From: Chelativorans xinjiangensis
Lineage (GTDB): Bacteria > Pseudomonadota > Alphaproteobacteria > Rhizobiales > Rhizobiaceae
DNA length: 64,000 nucleotides
Assembly (NCBI RefSeq): GCF_009812055.1
Contig: NZ_WQNH01000047.1
Location: 18,414-82,413 of the forward strand
Direction of reading: 5' to 3'
In this document: positions 11,061 to 22,052 of the stretch, one piece after another
Position numbering within the stretch: position 1 is the stretch's first letter
Layout: each line of letters begins with the position of its first letter
Notes under the pieces: generated by a model
What the model was told of the DNA's origin: nothing
Seen by the model: the letters and a program-made list of their open reading frames with translations, nothing else
Database searches by the model: none
Made by a program: the position numbers and the translations under genes

Positions 11061-11243
11061 CGCGCCCCTTCGCGCCCCCCTCTGTCCTGCCGGACATCTC
11101 CCCCACAAGGGGGGAGATTGGCGGTCACGAGCGATTTCGCCAATCGTCAATAGCAGGATAGGTGCCGGAGCCAGCGGCCAGCGCAATCTCCCCCCTTGCG
11201 GGGGAGATGTCCGGCAGGACAGAGGGGGGCGCGAAGGGGCGCG
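11061..11243. repeat. Large palindromic intergenic element with 59-bp arms
   Basis: Arms at 11061-11119 and 11185-11243 are reverse complements over 59 bp with a single mismatch, around a 65-bp spacer. Each arm itself contains a small C-run/G-run hairpin. Related copies lie at 30506-30690 and 63390-63612, and one arm is embedded in uvrB at 59994-60038. The rest of the 10797-11296 gap shows no gene. Confidence 0.92.
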
Positions 11244-11296
11244 GACATTTCATGCAACTTTAATGCCCGGCCGCGGCATTCCCCGCCTGCCGCTCC

Positions 11297-12037
11297 CTAC
11301 AGAACCCAGTCAAACGCGCGCTTCAATTCCGCCGCCCCGTCCTTCTCATACCAGCGGCCATGGGCGATGATGATGCGTTCCGGGTCCCAGGCGATCATTC
11401 TTTCGACCGCCGCCTTGAGCGCCGGCTTTTCCTTTGCATAGGTCAGCCGCATGTCGCGCGGCATCTGGCCGTCCGGGTCCAGGACGCCGCCCAGATAGGC
11501 GAGCCAGCGCATCGGCCGGCCGAGCTTGTCCGCCTCGAAATTCTCGATGAGATCCGTCAGCACCAGCGTCCGGCTGGCACGGTGGAAGAACGCGACCTCC
11601 GTCATGAAGCTGCCGGCGACGGGCAGCGTGTCGATCTCCCCGTCCCACGGATAGCCGCTCTCGCCGGCAAGCTCCCGCGCCGTAAAGTCGATGCGCGCGC
11701 CCGCCTGCTCGCGGATGCGCGGGGCGAGCCAGACCTGCGCCTGGCCATAAACTGCGCGCCAGTCCGGTATCCACCAGTAGTGGATGCGGTTCGGCCCGAT
11801 GATGAAACGCACCTCTCCCATCGCCGCGATCTCCCGCCGCAGCCCCTCGGTAAGCGGCGTCGGCGAATGAATGAAGAGGCCGCCGTCCTTAAGCCGGATC
11901 ACCGTCATGCGTGTGGGAAACGGCATTTTCGGCCACGGCATGCCGAAGCGGATTGTCGGACCGTCGACGATCCACACATCCTCGCACACGGGCTTCAGCG
12001 TATTGAGCGGCGGATAGGTGGTTTCATGCTCTGCCAT
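11297..12037 (-). CDS. DUF4336 domain protein (metallo-hydrolase-like fold)
   Basis: A 246-aa protein recognised by the DUF4336 pattern: an N-terminal DVWIVDGPTIRFGMPWPKMPFPTRMTVIRL segment, then the FIIGPNRIHYWWIPDWRAVYGQAQVWLAP region, where the metallo-beta-lactamase HxHxDH motif would be but is not canonical. Near the C-terminus is a RIIIAHGRWYEKDGAAELKRAF segment. The substrate is unknown. The ATG at 12037 is chosen to match the MAEHETTYP beginning; upstream in-frame starts at 12049 and 12076 are possible. It is followed by a large palindromic repeat. Confidence 0.75.
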   Translation of the reverse strand: MAEHETTYPPLNTLKPVCEDVWIVDGPTIRFGMPWPKMPFPTRMTVIRLKDGGLFIHSPTPLTEGLRREIAAMGEVRFIIGPNRIHYWWIPDWRAVYGQAQVWLAPRIREQAGARIDFTARELAGESGYPWDGEIDTLPVAGSFMTEVAFFHRASRTLVLTDLIENFEADKLGRPMRWLAYLGGVLDPDGQMPRDMRLTYAKEKPALKAAVERMIAWDPERIIIAHGRWYEKDGAAELKRAFDWVL

Positions 12038-12083
12038 GGCAGCAAGCATGCACCGCCGCCCCCCGCCGGGCAACAACGTGCCT

Positions 12084-12186
12084 CAGAGCAATTCCAGGAA
12101 AAGTGGAAACCGGTTTTCCGTCCGCAATTGCGACAAAGCAAAGAGCTGGACCAGTTCATCGATTCCGTGAAACGATGAACTGGTCT
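12084..12186. repeat. Rhizobial RIME-like intergenic repeat
   Basis: A stretch containing AGCAATTCCAGGAAAAGT, a complementary ACCGGTTTTCCG segment, and a second dyad (GACCAGTTCATCG paired with CGATGAACTGGTC). It matches the style of dispersed mosaic elements common between rhizobial genes. It lies upstream of carB and downstream of nothing transcribed from the left, so it could be part of the carB leader. Confidence 0.6.
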
Positions 12187-12312
12187 AGGCGCATTTTCGG
12201 GGTTCCGTAGCTGCCCGCCATTGCCTATAAGGCCCGCCTAGCCTGACAGTTTTGACTTCCCTGCGACGGGGGCGGCGTGCCCGCCCACGCCCGAGCCACG
12301 GACGGACCCTCC

Positions 12313-15807
<3,495 letters not shown>

Positions 15808-15843
15808 CGAGTCACGAGCAGTAGCAAGAGTTGGCGGCAGCAC

Positions 15844-16494
15844 TCAGGCAACTTGTCGGCGGGGGAAGACTCGGTTGGCTATCGCGCGCAAACTATCGTC
15901 TGCTATCAGCTCCGACTCCAAGCCTACGGATAGGTTGGAACCGGTACGCTGACGATAGTGGTTCCTAAGTCTTTTTAGGATTCTCTTTCCTGCAATGTTT
16001 TTTATTGGATCCCCATCCACTCTCCCTCGCATCGTGCGCGCTAACGCCCCCACATTGACCCTCGTATTCCCCCTCTTTCTCTCCCAATCTAGTCTTGAAT
16101 TGACCGCATGCTCGTACCCCTCCTCCTTGATTTCTTCAATGACTTCTCTAAGTAATTCTGAAAACATATCTCGGATTTGGTGTGGATTACACATAGATAG
16201 ATAATCTACGGAAATTAGGTGAGACTCTATGTCCACACCCATAGTCACAAAGGGGTCACACTGCATTTCTCGAACCGAGGTCTTCCACTCTTCAACATCC
16301 GTCTCATCGAGAAAATCACGATCACGGTGTATTATTAACCTTGCTCCGGATATCCTACGCGTGTGATCTATTATCGTTCTAAGATTATGCAGATCTACTA
16401 CACCCCGGTATGGCAAGATAAGCGTTCTTTCCATGACGAAGCCGCTGGAAAGCAACAAAGTTGCCAGATTCTTCGTGATCTCATCCTCCGTCAA
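15844..16494 (-). CDS. TOPRIM-like nuclease half of an OLD-type ATPase/TOPRIM module
   Basis: A 216-aa frame directly after the ATPase gene. The first residues (TEDEITKNLATLLLSSG, preceded in frame by YAAIVL) resemble the TOPRIM strand-Glu motif of OLD-family nucleases. IIHRDRDFLDE at 54-63 supplies the DxD motif. The only usual start is the TTG at 16494, which would remove the first TOPRIM strand. The frame continues upstream without interruption to the TGA at 16519 that ends the ATPase gene. The two are therefore in the same frame, separated by that one stop codon and eight sense codons. Either this is a separate protein with a rare start, or the pair is one OLD-like gene broken by a nonsense mutation or sequencing error. 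It is AT-rich relative to its neighbours. Confidence 0.6.
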   Translation of the reverse strand: MTEDEITKNLATLLLSSGFVMERTLILPYRGVVDLHNLRTIIDHTRRISGARLIIHRDRDFLDETDVEEWKTSVREMQCDPFVTMGVDIESHLISVDYLSMCNPHQIRDMFSELLREVIEEIKEEGYEHAVNSRLDWERKRGNTRVNVGALARTMRGRVDGDPIKNIAGKRILKRLRNHYRQRTGSNLSVGLESELIADDSLRAIANRVFPRRQVA

Positions 16495-16518
16495 GACAAT
16501 TGCAGCATAATCCTGCGC

Positions 16519-17541
16519 TCAAACCCTTTCACGCAGGTCTAATGCCCCAAGATCCATTAGAATTTCTATTTGATCCGCAGCCGAAGCTGGCGAAGCAGCG
16601 CCAGACTGAACCCATATATAGTGTGCCACCCCTGAGAGGGCATCGACAATGTGCCGTGAATGCGTAGTAATTACAACTTGAGTTTCCAGTTCATCAGAAA
16701 TTTTAGACAGCAAATTTGAAATGATTCTTTGATTGTTTGGATGAAGATGCGAGTCAGGTTCATCAAGAACAATAAGGCTTGGCCTAAATCTATGAAGGTA
16801 ACACAGTATTTGGACAGCCTGCAGAAATCCTGTTCCGCAAAGCTCTATAGGTATTCTACCTCCATCGCTTGTAACATATACAAATATATATTCGTCTATA
16901 TCGTCTTTAAATATAACTTCAATTTCGATAGACGGAAATAACTCAGAAAGATCAACACTAAACCTCCTTCTATTATCATCCATTGGCCAAAGTCGAAGCA
17001 ACATATTGCGCAAAATTACATTCGCATCTCCGCGAGCAAGCGCGCGTAACAGCACGCCATCAGATACAAACACCTCACTTTTTGCGACTCCCGCCAATCC
17101 AGGAGAAAAAATGCTGAATGGATTGTCCAAACTGGCTAGAGCTTCAGCCACTGCGGGATTTACGAGGCGTGCTTGAACGTTGTTGTTCTTACCTTTAGCC
17201 ACTTCCAATGAGAAGGCGCGACCATCCTCCAGAGTGAAATCAAACAATATTGAGCGATTTATACCTTCGACAAGCTTCCCTCCTTGCCCAAGGGTATAAG
17301 GATCCAATGCCGGCGAATAAATTATCTCATCCGGCCCAAGCGTTGCTATCAGCGGCTCTTTACGAGTCCATTTCTCCGCAAGCTTTATTGATTGAAGTAT
17401 AGATATACCAAAATGAAGTGCCTGTATAATACTACTCTTTCCAGAGTTATTCGATCCAACAATAATATTTATATTTCTAAGGTCAATGCTGGCATCTTCT
17501 ATACATTTGAATCTGCGTATTCTAAAATTCTGTATTTTCAT
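16519..17541 (-). CDS. OLD-like AAA ATPase, likely defence module
   Basis: A 340-aa ABC/SMC-type ATPase. It begins MKIQNFRIRRFKCIEDA, a typical OLD/RecF-type start. Walker A is GSNNSGKS at 29-36 and Walker B is SLIVLDEPDSHLHP, with the acidic pair near 260-261. A following VVITTHSRHIVDAL gives the switch/H-loop, so the ATPase is complete. The ATG at 17541 has a strong ribosome-binding site (GGGGAGGGGTGAG). OLD-family and PARIS-type systems pair such an ATPase with a TOPRIM effector, which follows here in the same frame after a TGA. AT-rich codon use against a GC-rich backbone suggests horizontal acquisition. Confidence 0.8.
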   Translation of the reverse strand: MKIQNFRIRRFKCIEDASIDLRNINIIVGSNNSGKSSIIQALHFGISILQSIKLAEKWTRKEPLIATLGPDEIIYSPALDPYTLGQGGKLVEGINRSILFDFTLEDGRAFSLEVAKGKNNNVQARLVNPAVAEALASLDNPFSIFSPGLAGVAKSEVFVSDGVLLRALARGDANVILRNMLLRLWPMDDNRRRFSVDLSELFPSIEIEVIFKDDIDEYIFVYVTSDGGRIPIELCGTGFLQAVQILCYLHRFRPSLIVLDEPDSHLHPNNQRIISNLLSKISDELETQVVITTHSRHIVDALSGVAHYIWVQSGAASPASAADQIEILMDLGALDLRERV

Positions 17542-17632
17542 TATCTCACCCCTCCCCCACTCGGGTGACTTCATAGCATATCTAGGCGGCGAAGACGACC
17601 TGCAACTAACATTGCTAACCAGATGAGGTGGC

Positions 17633-17768
17633 GAGGCGGTTTCGTACCACAAGTTCCGCCACAAATCGGACGGCCAGATTGTCATCGTGCCGCATCCGCG
17701 CAAGGATATCCCCGCCCGCCGGCACCGTCCGTTCCATCTACGCCCAGGCGCGCTGGCCAAAGGACTGA
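17633..17768 (+). pseudogene. hicA remnant (frameshifted and 5'-truncated)
   Basis: Codons from 17648 read HKFRHKSDGQIVIVPHPRKDIPA, the dsRBD-like core of HicA mRNA interferases including the catalytic-His region. A single extra base near 17717 then shifts the frame. From 17718 it reads AGTVRSIYAQARWPKD and stops at 17766-17768, exactly as a HicA C-terminus should, 5 nt before the hicB start. The N-terminal third is missing or scrambled, just where the OLD-like module begins on the other strand. The toxin is therefore dead. Confidence 0.75.
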
Positions 17769-17773
17769 CAGGC

Positions 17774-18052
17774 ATGACCCACTACGTCGCGCTCATCCAC
17801 AAGGAGCCGGACAGCGGCTACGGTGTGTCCTTCCCCGACGTGCCGGGTGTGATCGCTGTCGCCGGTACGCTGGACGAGGCCTTGCGGGAGGCCTCCGCCG
17901 CCCTCGGCTTCGCCTTCGAGGACTGGCCGGGCGAGCGCCCCGAGCCCCGTTCCCTCGACGACCTGCGCCGCGATCCCGATTTCCTGCGCGAATCCACCGA
18001 CGCCGTCGTCGCGGCAATAGCCCCCGCCCCGAACATGGCCGACGCGGCTTAG
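17774..18052 (+). CDS. hicB: HicB-family antitoxin (orphan)
   Basis: A 92-aa protein with the HicB RNase-H-like fold signature: MTHYVALIHKEPDSGYGVSF, then PDVPGVIAVAGTLDEALREA and a segment with alternating hydrophobics. Normally it neutralises HicA and represses the operon. Here the upstream hicA is broken, so HicB is an orphan that may persist as a regulator. The open frame continues upstream through the hicA remnant, but the ATG at 17774 begins the canonical family N-terminus. Confidence 0.88.
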   Translation: MTHYVALIHKEPDSGYGVSFPDVPGVIAVAGTLDEALREASAALGFAFEDWPGERPEPRSLDDLRRDPDFLRESTDAVVAAIAPAPNMADAA

Positions 18053-18121
18053 CCGTAGTAGAGGGCTTCCCGCTACCTCAAATGCAATAGTTGCGCTTCC
18101 GCCGAGCAAGGCGACGGCGAG

Positions 18122-18424
18122 CTAAAAATCTTCTCCTTCCCAATCCCGCCCACCATAAAACAACCGAAGGATCGTCACCCGATCCTCTGAAACGGTGAAA
18201 GCGACGGTCAGGCGCCGCTCGAAACCGACAACGCGCAACCCCAGCCTCACTTCTTCCCGCAACCGCCCTCGCTCGGCTGCAAGATCGAACCCGCGGCACC
18301 AGGCTTCTACCCGCTCCACATAGGCAAGCGCCGTCGCAGGGCTGACGGCATCCGCGATCCAGTCGTAAATGCTCAGAAGGTCGTCCCGCGCCTCCGGCGC
18401 GAAGACGACCTGCCGCCGCTTCAA
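18122..18424 (-). CDS. ParE/RelE-family toxin
   Basis: A 100-aa protein with the ParE pattern: VVFAPEARDDLLSIYDWIADAVSPATALAYVERV at the start, LREEVRLGLRVVGFERRLTVAFTV in the middle, and the terminal VTILRLFYGGRDWEGEDF. It probably targets gyrase, as ParE proteins do. It overlaps the upstream antitoxin gene by 4 nt (coordinates 18421-18424), a coupled antitoxin-toxin operon. Confidence 0.9.
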   Translation of the reverse strand: MKRRQVVFAPEARDDLLSIYDWIADAVSPATALAYVERVEAWCRGFDLAAERGRLREEVRLGLRVVGFERRLTVAFTVSEDRVTILRLFYGGRDWEGEDF

Positions 18425-18702
18425 GCCTTCGCCTTCATGCGCTCGGCATGGCGCTTGCGCACCTCCGCGAACACCTCTTCCGCCGCCAGCCCGCGTTCCG
18501 GCTCCGCCTCCATCGCGTCATAGGCATGAGTGACTTCCTCGCGCAGCCAGCGCTCCACCGCCGCGTCGCGCTCCTTGAGCGCGCGCAGCCCGGCGCGCAC
18601 GACCTCGCTGGCCGAGGCATAGTCGCCCGAGGCCACCTTGGCGTCGATGAAGGCCGCGTGCTCGGCCGGCAGGCTGATGGTCCGCTTCTCTGGATTGGCC
18701 AT
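18421..18702 (-). CDS. ParD-family ribbon-helix-helix antitoxin
   Basis: A 93-aa protein with a clear ParD ribbon-helix-helix N-terminus (KRTISLPAEHAAFIDAKVASGDYASASEVVRAGLRALKERD). The first strand and the SASEVVR helix start are well conserved, followed by an acidic toxin-wrapping tail. It would autorepress the operon promoter. The ATG at 18702 is preceded by GAAGGAGCGATTTC, a good ribosome-binding site. The upstream 150 nt belongs to a leader shared with the restriction-modification gene. Confidence 0.92.
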   Translation of the reverse strand: MANPEKRTISLPAEHAAFIDAKVASGDYASASEVVRAGLRALKERDAAVERWLREEVTHAYDAMEAEPERGLAAEEVFAEVRKRHAERMKAKA

Positions 18703-18729
18703 GAAATCGCTCCTTCGGCCTCAGTTTAG

Positions 18730-18930
18730 CATGAAGTGTGAAATTTTCATACTTTCCTGTCGCCCTGCGGCTTTCGTGCGGGGATAAATTCCCGCCCCCT
18801 CAAAAAAACATTCGTTCCAAAACAATCGCTTATAATTTTTTCGCCCCGCCCAACCGCGCATTTTATCCCCCCTGCCCGAGCCGCCCCTATCATGCTCCCC
18901 GTCCCTCCCGCGGGAACGTGGATCGCGACG
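18730..18930 (-). promoter_or_regulatory. Shared leader element upstream of parDE (copy A)
   Basis: Read on the minus strand, this region runs from a GC-rich part (GTTCCCGCGGGAGGG...) through an A/T-rich part (AAAAAATTATAAGCGATTG) to GGGCGGGAATTTATCCCCGC. It ends about 30 nt before the parD start. The same succession of blocks occurs at 55905-56085 upstream of the restriction-modification gene. It may hold a promoter, a leader RNA or a mobile-element boundary. No gene is called here. Confidence 0.5.
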
Positions 18931-19130
18931 GCGGTCTCGCGGGGAGGGGCCGGCGCCTCCGGCGGGCAGACTTAAAAACGCCGGACGGGCGGCCCGAGGG
19001 TCGCGAAAAAAATATGACGAGCGACACGAAGGCCGCCCGTCTTCCCGGTTCTTTGACATAGCCCGGCTTCGCATGAAGCGCGGCAACGGATAAGGACGTC
19101 CCTTGCCAGGAAAGGCGGGGCGCTCACGCC

Positions 19131-19279
19131 TCCCCTCCCCCTTGTGGGGAGGGGTAAGGGGTGGGGGTGGACGCGCCCGTGTGCCGTCGGAGGTGATTGT
19201 CTTGTCCCGGCACTAGGGATGCGCCGGCACATGTCGCCACGACCCCCACCCCTCACCCCTCCCCACAAGGGGGAGGGGA
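19131..19279. repeat. Inverted-repeat element, C/G-run type
   Basis: Left arm 19131-19170 and right arm about 19241-19279 are near-perfect reverse complements (one indel and few mismatches) built of CCCCTCCCC and GGGGAGGGG runs, with a 70-bp spacer. It is a different family from the element at 11061. It sits between the ParDE operon and the DrrAB-like exporter and could act as a bidirectional terminator. The 18931-19130 stretch shows nothing else. Confidence 0.8.
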
Positions 19280-19298
19280 ATCGCGGGCGCCGCGCCCT

Positions 19299-20102
19299 TC
19301 AATCCCGCCGATAAAGCCAAAGCACCACCGGCGACAGCACGATGGTCAGCGCCACCGGCGCCGCCAGCGCCAGCAGCACCTCCCCCGCCGTCGCGCTGCC
19401 GGCCATCAGCCCGCGCAGCGCCGTCGTCATGTGCGAGACCGGGTTGTTCTCCACGAACACGCGCAGCCAGCCCGGCATGGTCTCAGGCCGCACCATGATG
19501 TTGGAGGCGAAGACCAGCGGGAAGATGAACGTAAATCCAATTGTCATCACCGTCATGGGCGTGCGGATGAGCAATCCCAACACGAGGAAGATCCACCCCG
19601 TGCCGAAGCCGATGGCGATCAGGAGCAGGAAGGAGAAGAACACGCCGGAAATCCCCGCCTCCGGCCGGTAGCCGAGGGCAAGCCCAATGCCGAGGATGAT
19701 GCCGCCGGCGATCACGTGGCGCAGGACGTCGCCCACCATCAGCCCGGCGAACGGGGAAAGCGACCAGATGGGCAGCGACCGGAAACGCTCGAACAGCCCC
19801 TTGGAAAGGTCGGTCGAAAGCCCCATGCCGGAATAGACCGAGTTGAACACCACCGTCTGCACCAGGATGCCCGGCAGGAAGAACTGCAGATACTCGCCCG
19901 GCGAGCCGGCGAGCGCGCCGCCGAACACGAAGGTGAACAAGAGCGTGAACATGAGCGGCGTCATGACGAGGTCGAAGAGCTGCTCCGGCACGTGCTTGAA
20001 CTTCAGGATCGCCCGCCATCCGAAGACGAGCGCATTGGAAAAGGCCGACGGCGCGGCCGGCCGCGGCACGTTCTGCAGCATGGCTGGGCTGATCTCGCTC
20101 AT
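19299..20102 (-). CDS. ABC-2 type transporter permease (DrrB-like)
   Basis: The 267-aa membrane half of an exporter. About six hydrophobic segments are visible (for example DLVMTPLMFTLLFTFVFGG near 45-60 and FFSFLLLIAIGFGTGWIFLVLGLLI). The ABC-2 signature NPVSHMTTALRGLM lies near the C-terminus, as in daunorubicin-resistance DrrB proteins. The start overlaps the stop of the ATPase gene by 4 nt. The substrate is unknown; drugs, lipids or polysaccharides are possible. Confidence 0.9.
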   Translation of the reverse strand: MSEISPAMLQNVPRPAAPSAFSNALVFGWRAILKFKHVPEQLFDLVMTPLMFTLLFTFVFGGALAGSPGEYLQFFLPGILVQTVVFNSVYSGMGLSTDLSKGLFERFRSLPIWSLSPFAGLMVGDVLRHVIAGGIILGIGLALGYRPEAGISGVFFSFLLLIAIGFGTGWIFLVLGLLIRTPMTVMTIGFTFIFPLVFASNIMVRPETMPGWLRVFVENNPVSHMTTALRGLMAGSATAGEVLLALAAPVALTIVLSPVVLWLYRRD

Positions 20103-21109
20103 TCGTCTTCTCCCTCATTCTCGTCTTCCAGCCCCTGCCCCGTGAGCGCGAAGAACACCTCGTCGAGGCTTGGCGAACCCATGGAGAAATCGGCAAGCTC
20201 GATGCCGGCGGCGATCAGCGCGGCAAGCGCCTCGTTGGCCGCCCGCGGCGTCTCGGCGACGACGGAGAGCTGCGCGCCTTCCGCGCTGCGCTGCACGGTG
20301 TTGCCGAGCCGGGCTTCGAGAATGGCCTCCGCCTCGTCGAGCCGCGCCTGGTCGGCCAGCGCCACATGCAGGAAGCCGGAGCCGATCTCCGCCTTCAGTT
20401 CGCGGCTCGTCCCCTCGGCGATCTTCTTCCCGTGGTCGATGACGGCGATGCGCGCGGCCAGCTGGTCGGCCTCCTCCAGGTACTGCGTGGTCAAAAGCAC
20501 GGTCACGCCCGACTGCGCCAGCTGGCGGATCATCCGCCACACGCCCTGGCGGGCCTTCGGGTCGAGGCCCGTCGTCGGCTCGTCGAGGAACAGGATGCCC
20601 GGCGTGACGATGAGCGAAGCGGCGATGTCGAGCCTGCGGCGCATGCCGCCGGAATACGACTTCACCTGCTTCTTTGCCGCGTCCGAAAGGTCGAAGGCGG
20701 CCAAAAGCTCGTCCGCCCGCTGCTTCGCCGCCCGCCCGGCAAAGCCCCACAGGCGCGCCAGCATCAAAAGGTTCTCGCGCCCCGTCAGGTCCTCGTCGAG
20801 CGAGGCGAACTGCCCCGTCATGGCGATCGCCCCGCGCACGGCCTGCGGGTGGGAAACGAGGTCGTGCCCCATCACGTCGGCTGAGCCCGCATCGGGCGAA
20901 AGGAGCGTCGCAAGCACGCGGATCAGCGTCGTCTTGCCGGCCCCGTTGGGCCCCAGGATGGCGAAGATCATGCCGCGCGGCACGTTAAGGTCGATGCCGT
21001 CGAGTGCCTTCACGTCGCCGAAATGCTTGACCAGCCCGCGCACGGAAATGGCTGGCGGCGCAGCCTTCTGCGCCGTCACCGGACGGTTCGTCAGCACTGT
21101 ATCGTTCAT
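20099..21109 (-). CDS. ABC transporter ATP-binding protein (DrrA-like)
   Basis: A 336-aa ATPase: Walker A GPNGAGKTT, signature SGGMRRRLDIA, Walker B GILFLDEPTTGLDP, and the DrrA-type C-terminal extension with GSPSLDEVFFALTG. The longer open frame begins 29 codons upstream, but the ATG at 21109 follows a good GAGAGGG ribosome-binding site and gives MNDTVLTNRP. It is the first gene of the exporter operon with the overlapping DrrB-like permease. Confidence 0.92.
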   Translation of the reverse strand: MNDTVLTNRPVTAQKAAPPAISVRGLVKHFGDVKALDGIDLNVPRGMIFAILGPNGAGKTTLIRVLATLLSPDAGSADVMGHDLVSHPQAVRGAIAMTGQFASLDEDLTGRENLLMLARLWGFAGRAAKQRADELLAAFDLSDAAKKQVKSYSGGMRRRLDIAASLIVTPGILFLDEPTTGLDPKARQGVWRMIRQLAQSGVTVLLTTQYLEEADQLAARIAVIDHGKKIAEGTSRELKAEIGSGFLHVALADQARLDEAEAILEARLGNTVQRSAEGAQLSVVAETPRAANEALAALIAAGIELADFSMGSPSLDEVFFALTGQGLEDENEGEDE

Positions 21110-21281
21110 TATAACCCTCTCTCGACAAATCCCCTGTCGAAGACGAAACAGCCCCACCCAAACCGACAGCGCGGAGACATATACCCGTTTGGCCATGCTT
21201 TTGAAGACGCCCCGAAGAGGCAGCGGACACTTCTTGCCGTCGCCCCCGCCCGCAAGACGCGGCCCGCCGGCGGGCGTCGCT

Positions 21282-21920
21282 TCAGCTGCGCAGGCCGGTT
21301 TCCCTGAGCAGGCCCTTGCGCTTGGCGTCGTAATAATAGCCGCTGGCGTAAAAGCCCACGGCCCGGTCCTCGTTGCCGCCGGCGGTGATATAGGCCCCGC
21401 GCAGGTATTTGACGGCGTATTTGAGGTTGGTCTCCGCGTCGAGCAGCCCGCTCGCCGGCCCGCGGTAGCCCATGGTCCGCGCGGTATCGTGGCGGATCTG
21501 CATCAGGCCCCAATAGATGCGGTTGCGGGCGGCCGGGTTGAAATTGCTCTCCCGCTCCACCACGCGCCGCACCAGCCCCACCGGCACACCGTAGAGCGCG
21601 GCGTATTTGGCGATCAGCCCGTCGAGCTCGGCGCTCTGCGCGGCCACCGGGCGCACCGCCCCGCTCTCCTCGAAGGCCGTCGCCGCCAGCGACGCCGCGC
21701 CCCCGGCATAGGCATTCGGCTCGATCTCCCCGACACCCGCAAGATCGGCGTCCTGCTCCGCCGCCAGGCTGCTGGCGACCACCTTCTCGTCCGCTCCGCC
21801 GCCCGCCGTGCTGCAGCCGACGAGAAGCGGTACCGCAAGAAGCGTGCCGAGGCTCAATATTCGGGAGAATGGAGGCCGGGAGAATGGAGGCAAGGACCCG
21901 TCGCTTTCCATATCGATCAT
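21282..21920 (-). CDS. Lytic transglycosylase, SLT-domain lipoprotein
   Basis: Cleaves peptidoglycan glycan strands (212 aa). A signal peptide ends in a lipobox-like LLVGCSTAG, so it is a lipoprotein. The C-terminal SLT domain shows the catalytic Glu in VERESNFNPAA and the WGLMQIRHDTARTMGY motif. A tandem repeat (PPFSRPPFSR) occurs in the N-terminal region, encoded by a 15-bp direct duplication. The ATG at 21920 is preceded by AGGTGGGGGCG; upstream in-frame starts exist to 21986. Confidence 0.88.
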   Translation of the reverse strand: MIDMESDGSLPPFSRPPFSRILSLGTLLAVPLLVGCSTAGGGADEKVVASSLAAEQDADLAGVGEIEPNAYAGGAASLAATAFEESGAVRPVAAQSAELDGLIAKYAALYGVPVGLVRRVVERESNFNPAARNRIYWGLMQIRHDTARTMGYRGPASGLLDAETNLKYAVKYLRGAYITAGGNEDRAVGFYASGYYYDAKRKGLLRETGLRS

Positions 21921-22052
21921 CGCCCCCACCTGCCGTCCATACAACACCGGTGCCAGCCGTTCAATCTTCAATGGGTGCGGCCACATTCGTTCTTGATTTG
22001 TACCTTGCCGCCGCTATCATGCCCGCCGTGCGGAATCGCCGTGGAGCACCCC

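Noticed and set aside
11061..11243. Considered a CRISPR-like array because of repeated hairpins
   Set aside because: There are two inverted arms, not several direct repeats with unique spacers, and no cas genes. It is a dispersed palindrome.
16495..16518. TGA at 16519 as a selenocysteine codon
   Set aside because: No bacterial SECIS-like stem was seen just downstream and no known OLD/TOPRIM protein uses selenocysteine here; a stop or sequence error is simpler.
17687..17773. In-frame extension of HicB upstream of 17774
   Set aside because: The extension is the hicA remnant read in a shifted frame; the ATG at 17774 begins the canonical HicB start.
18721..19086. A 121-codon minus-strand frame upstream of parDE
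   Set aside because: It covers the shared leader element; the peptide is basic and low-complexity with no ribosome-binding site. It is reported as a regulatory or mobile leader instead.
19197..22052. The long upstream part of the frame that ends as ogt
   Set aside because: Only the last 182 codons (from 22053) match a family; the rest is antisense to the ABC transporter and lytic transglycosylase genes and low-complexity.
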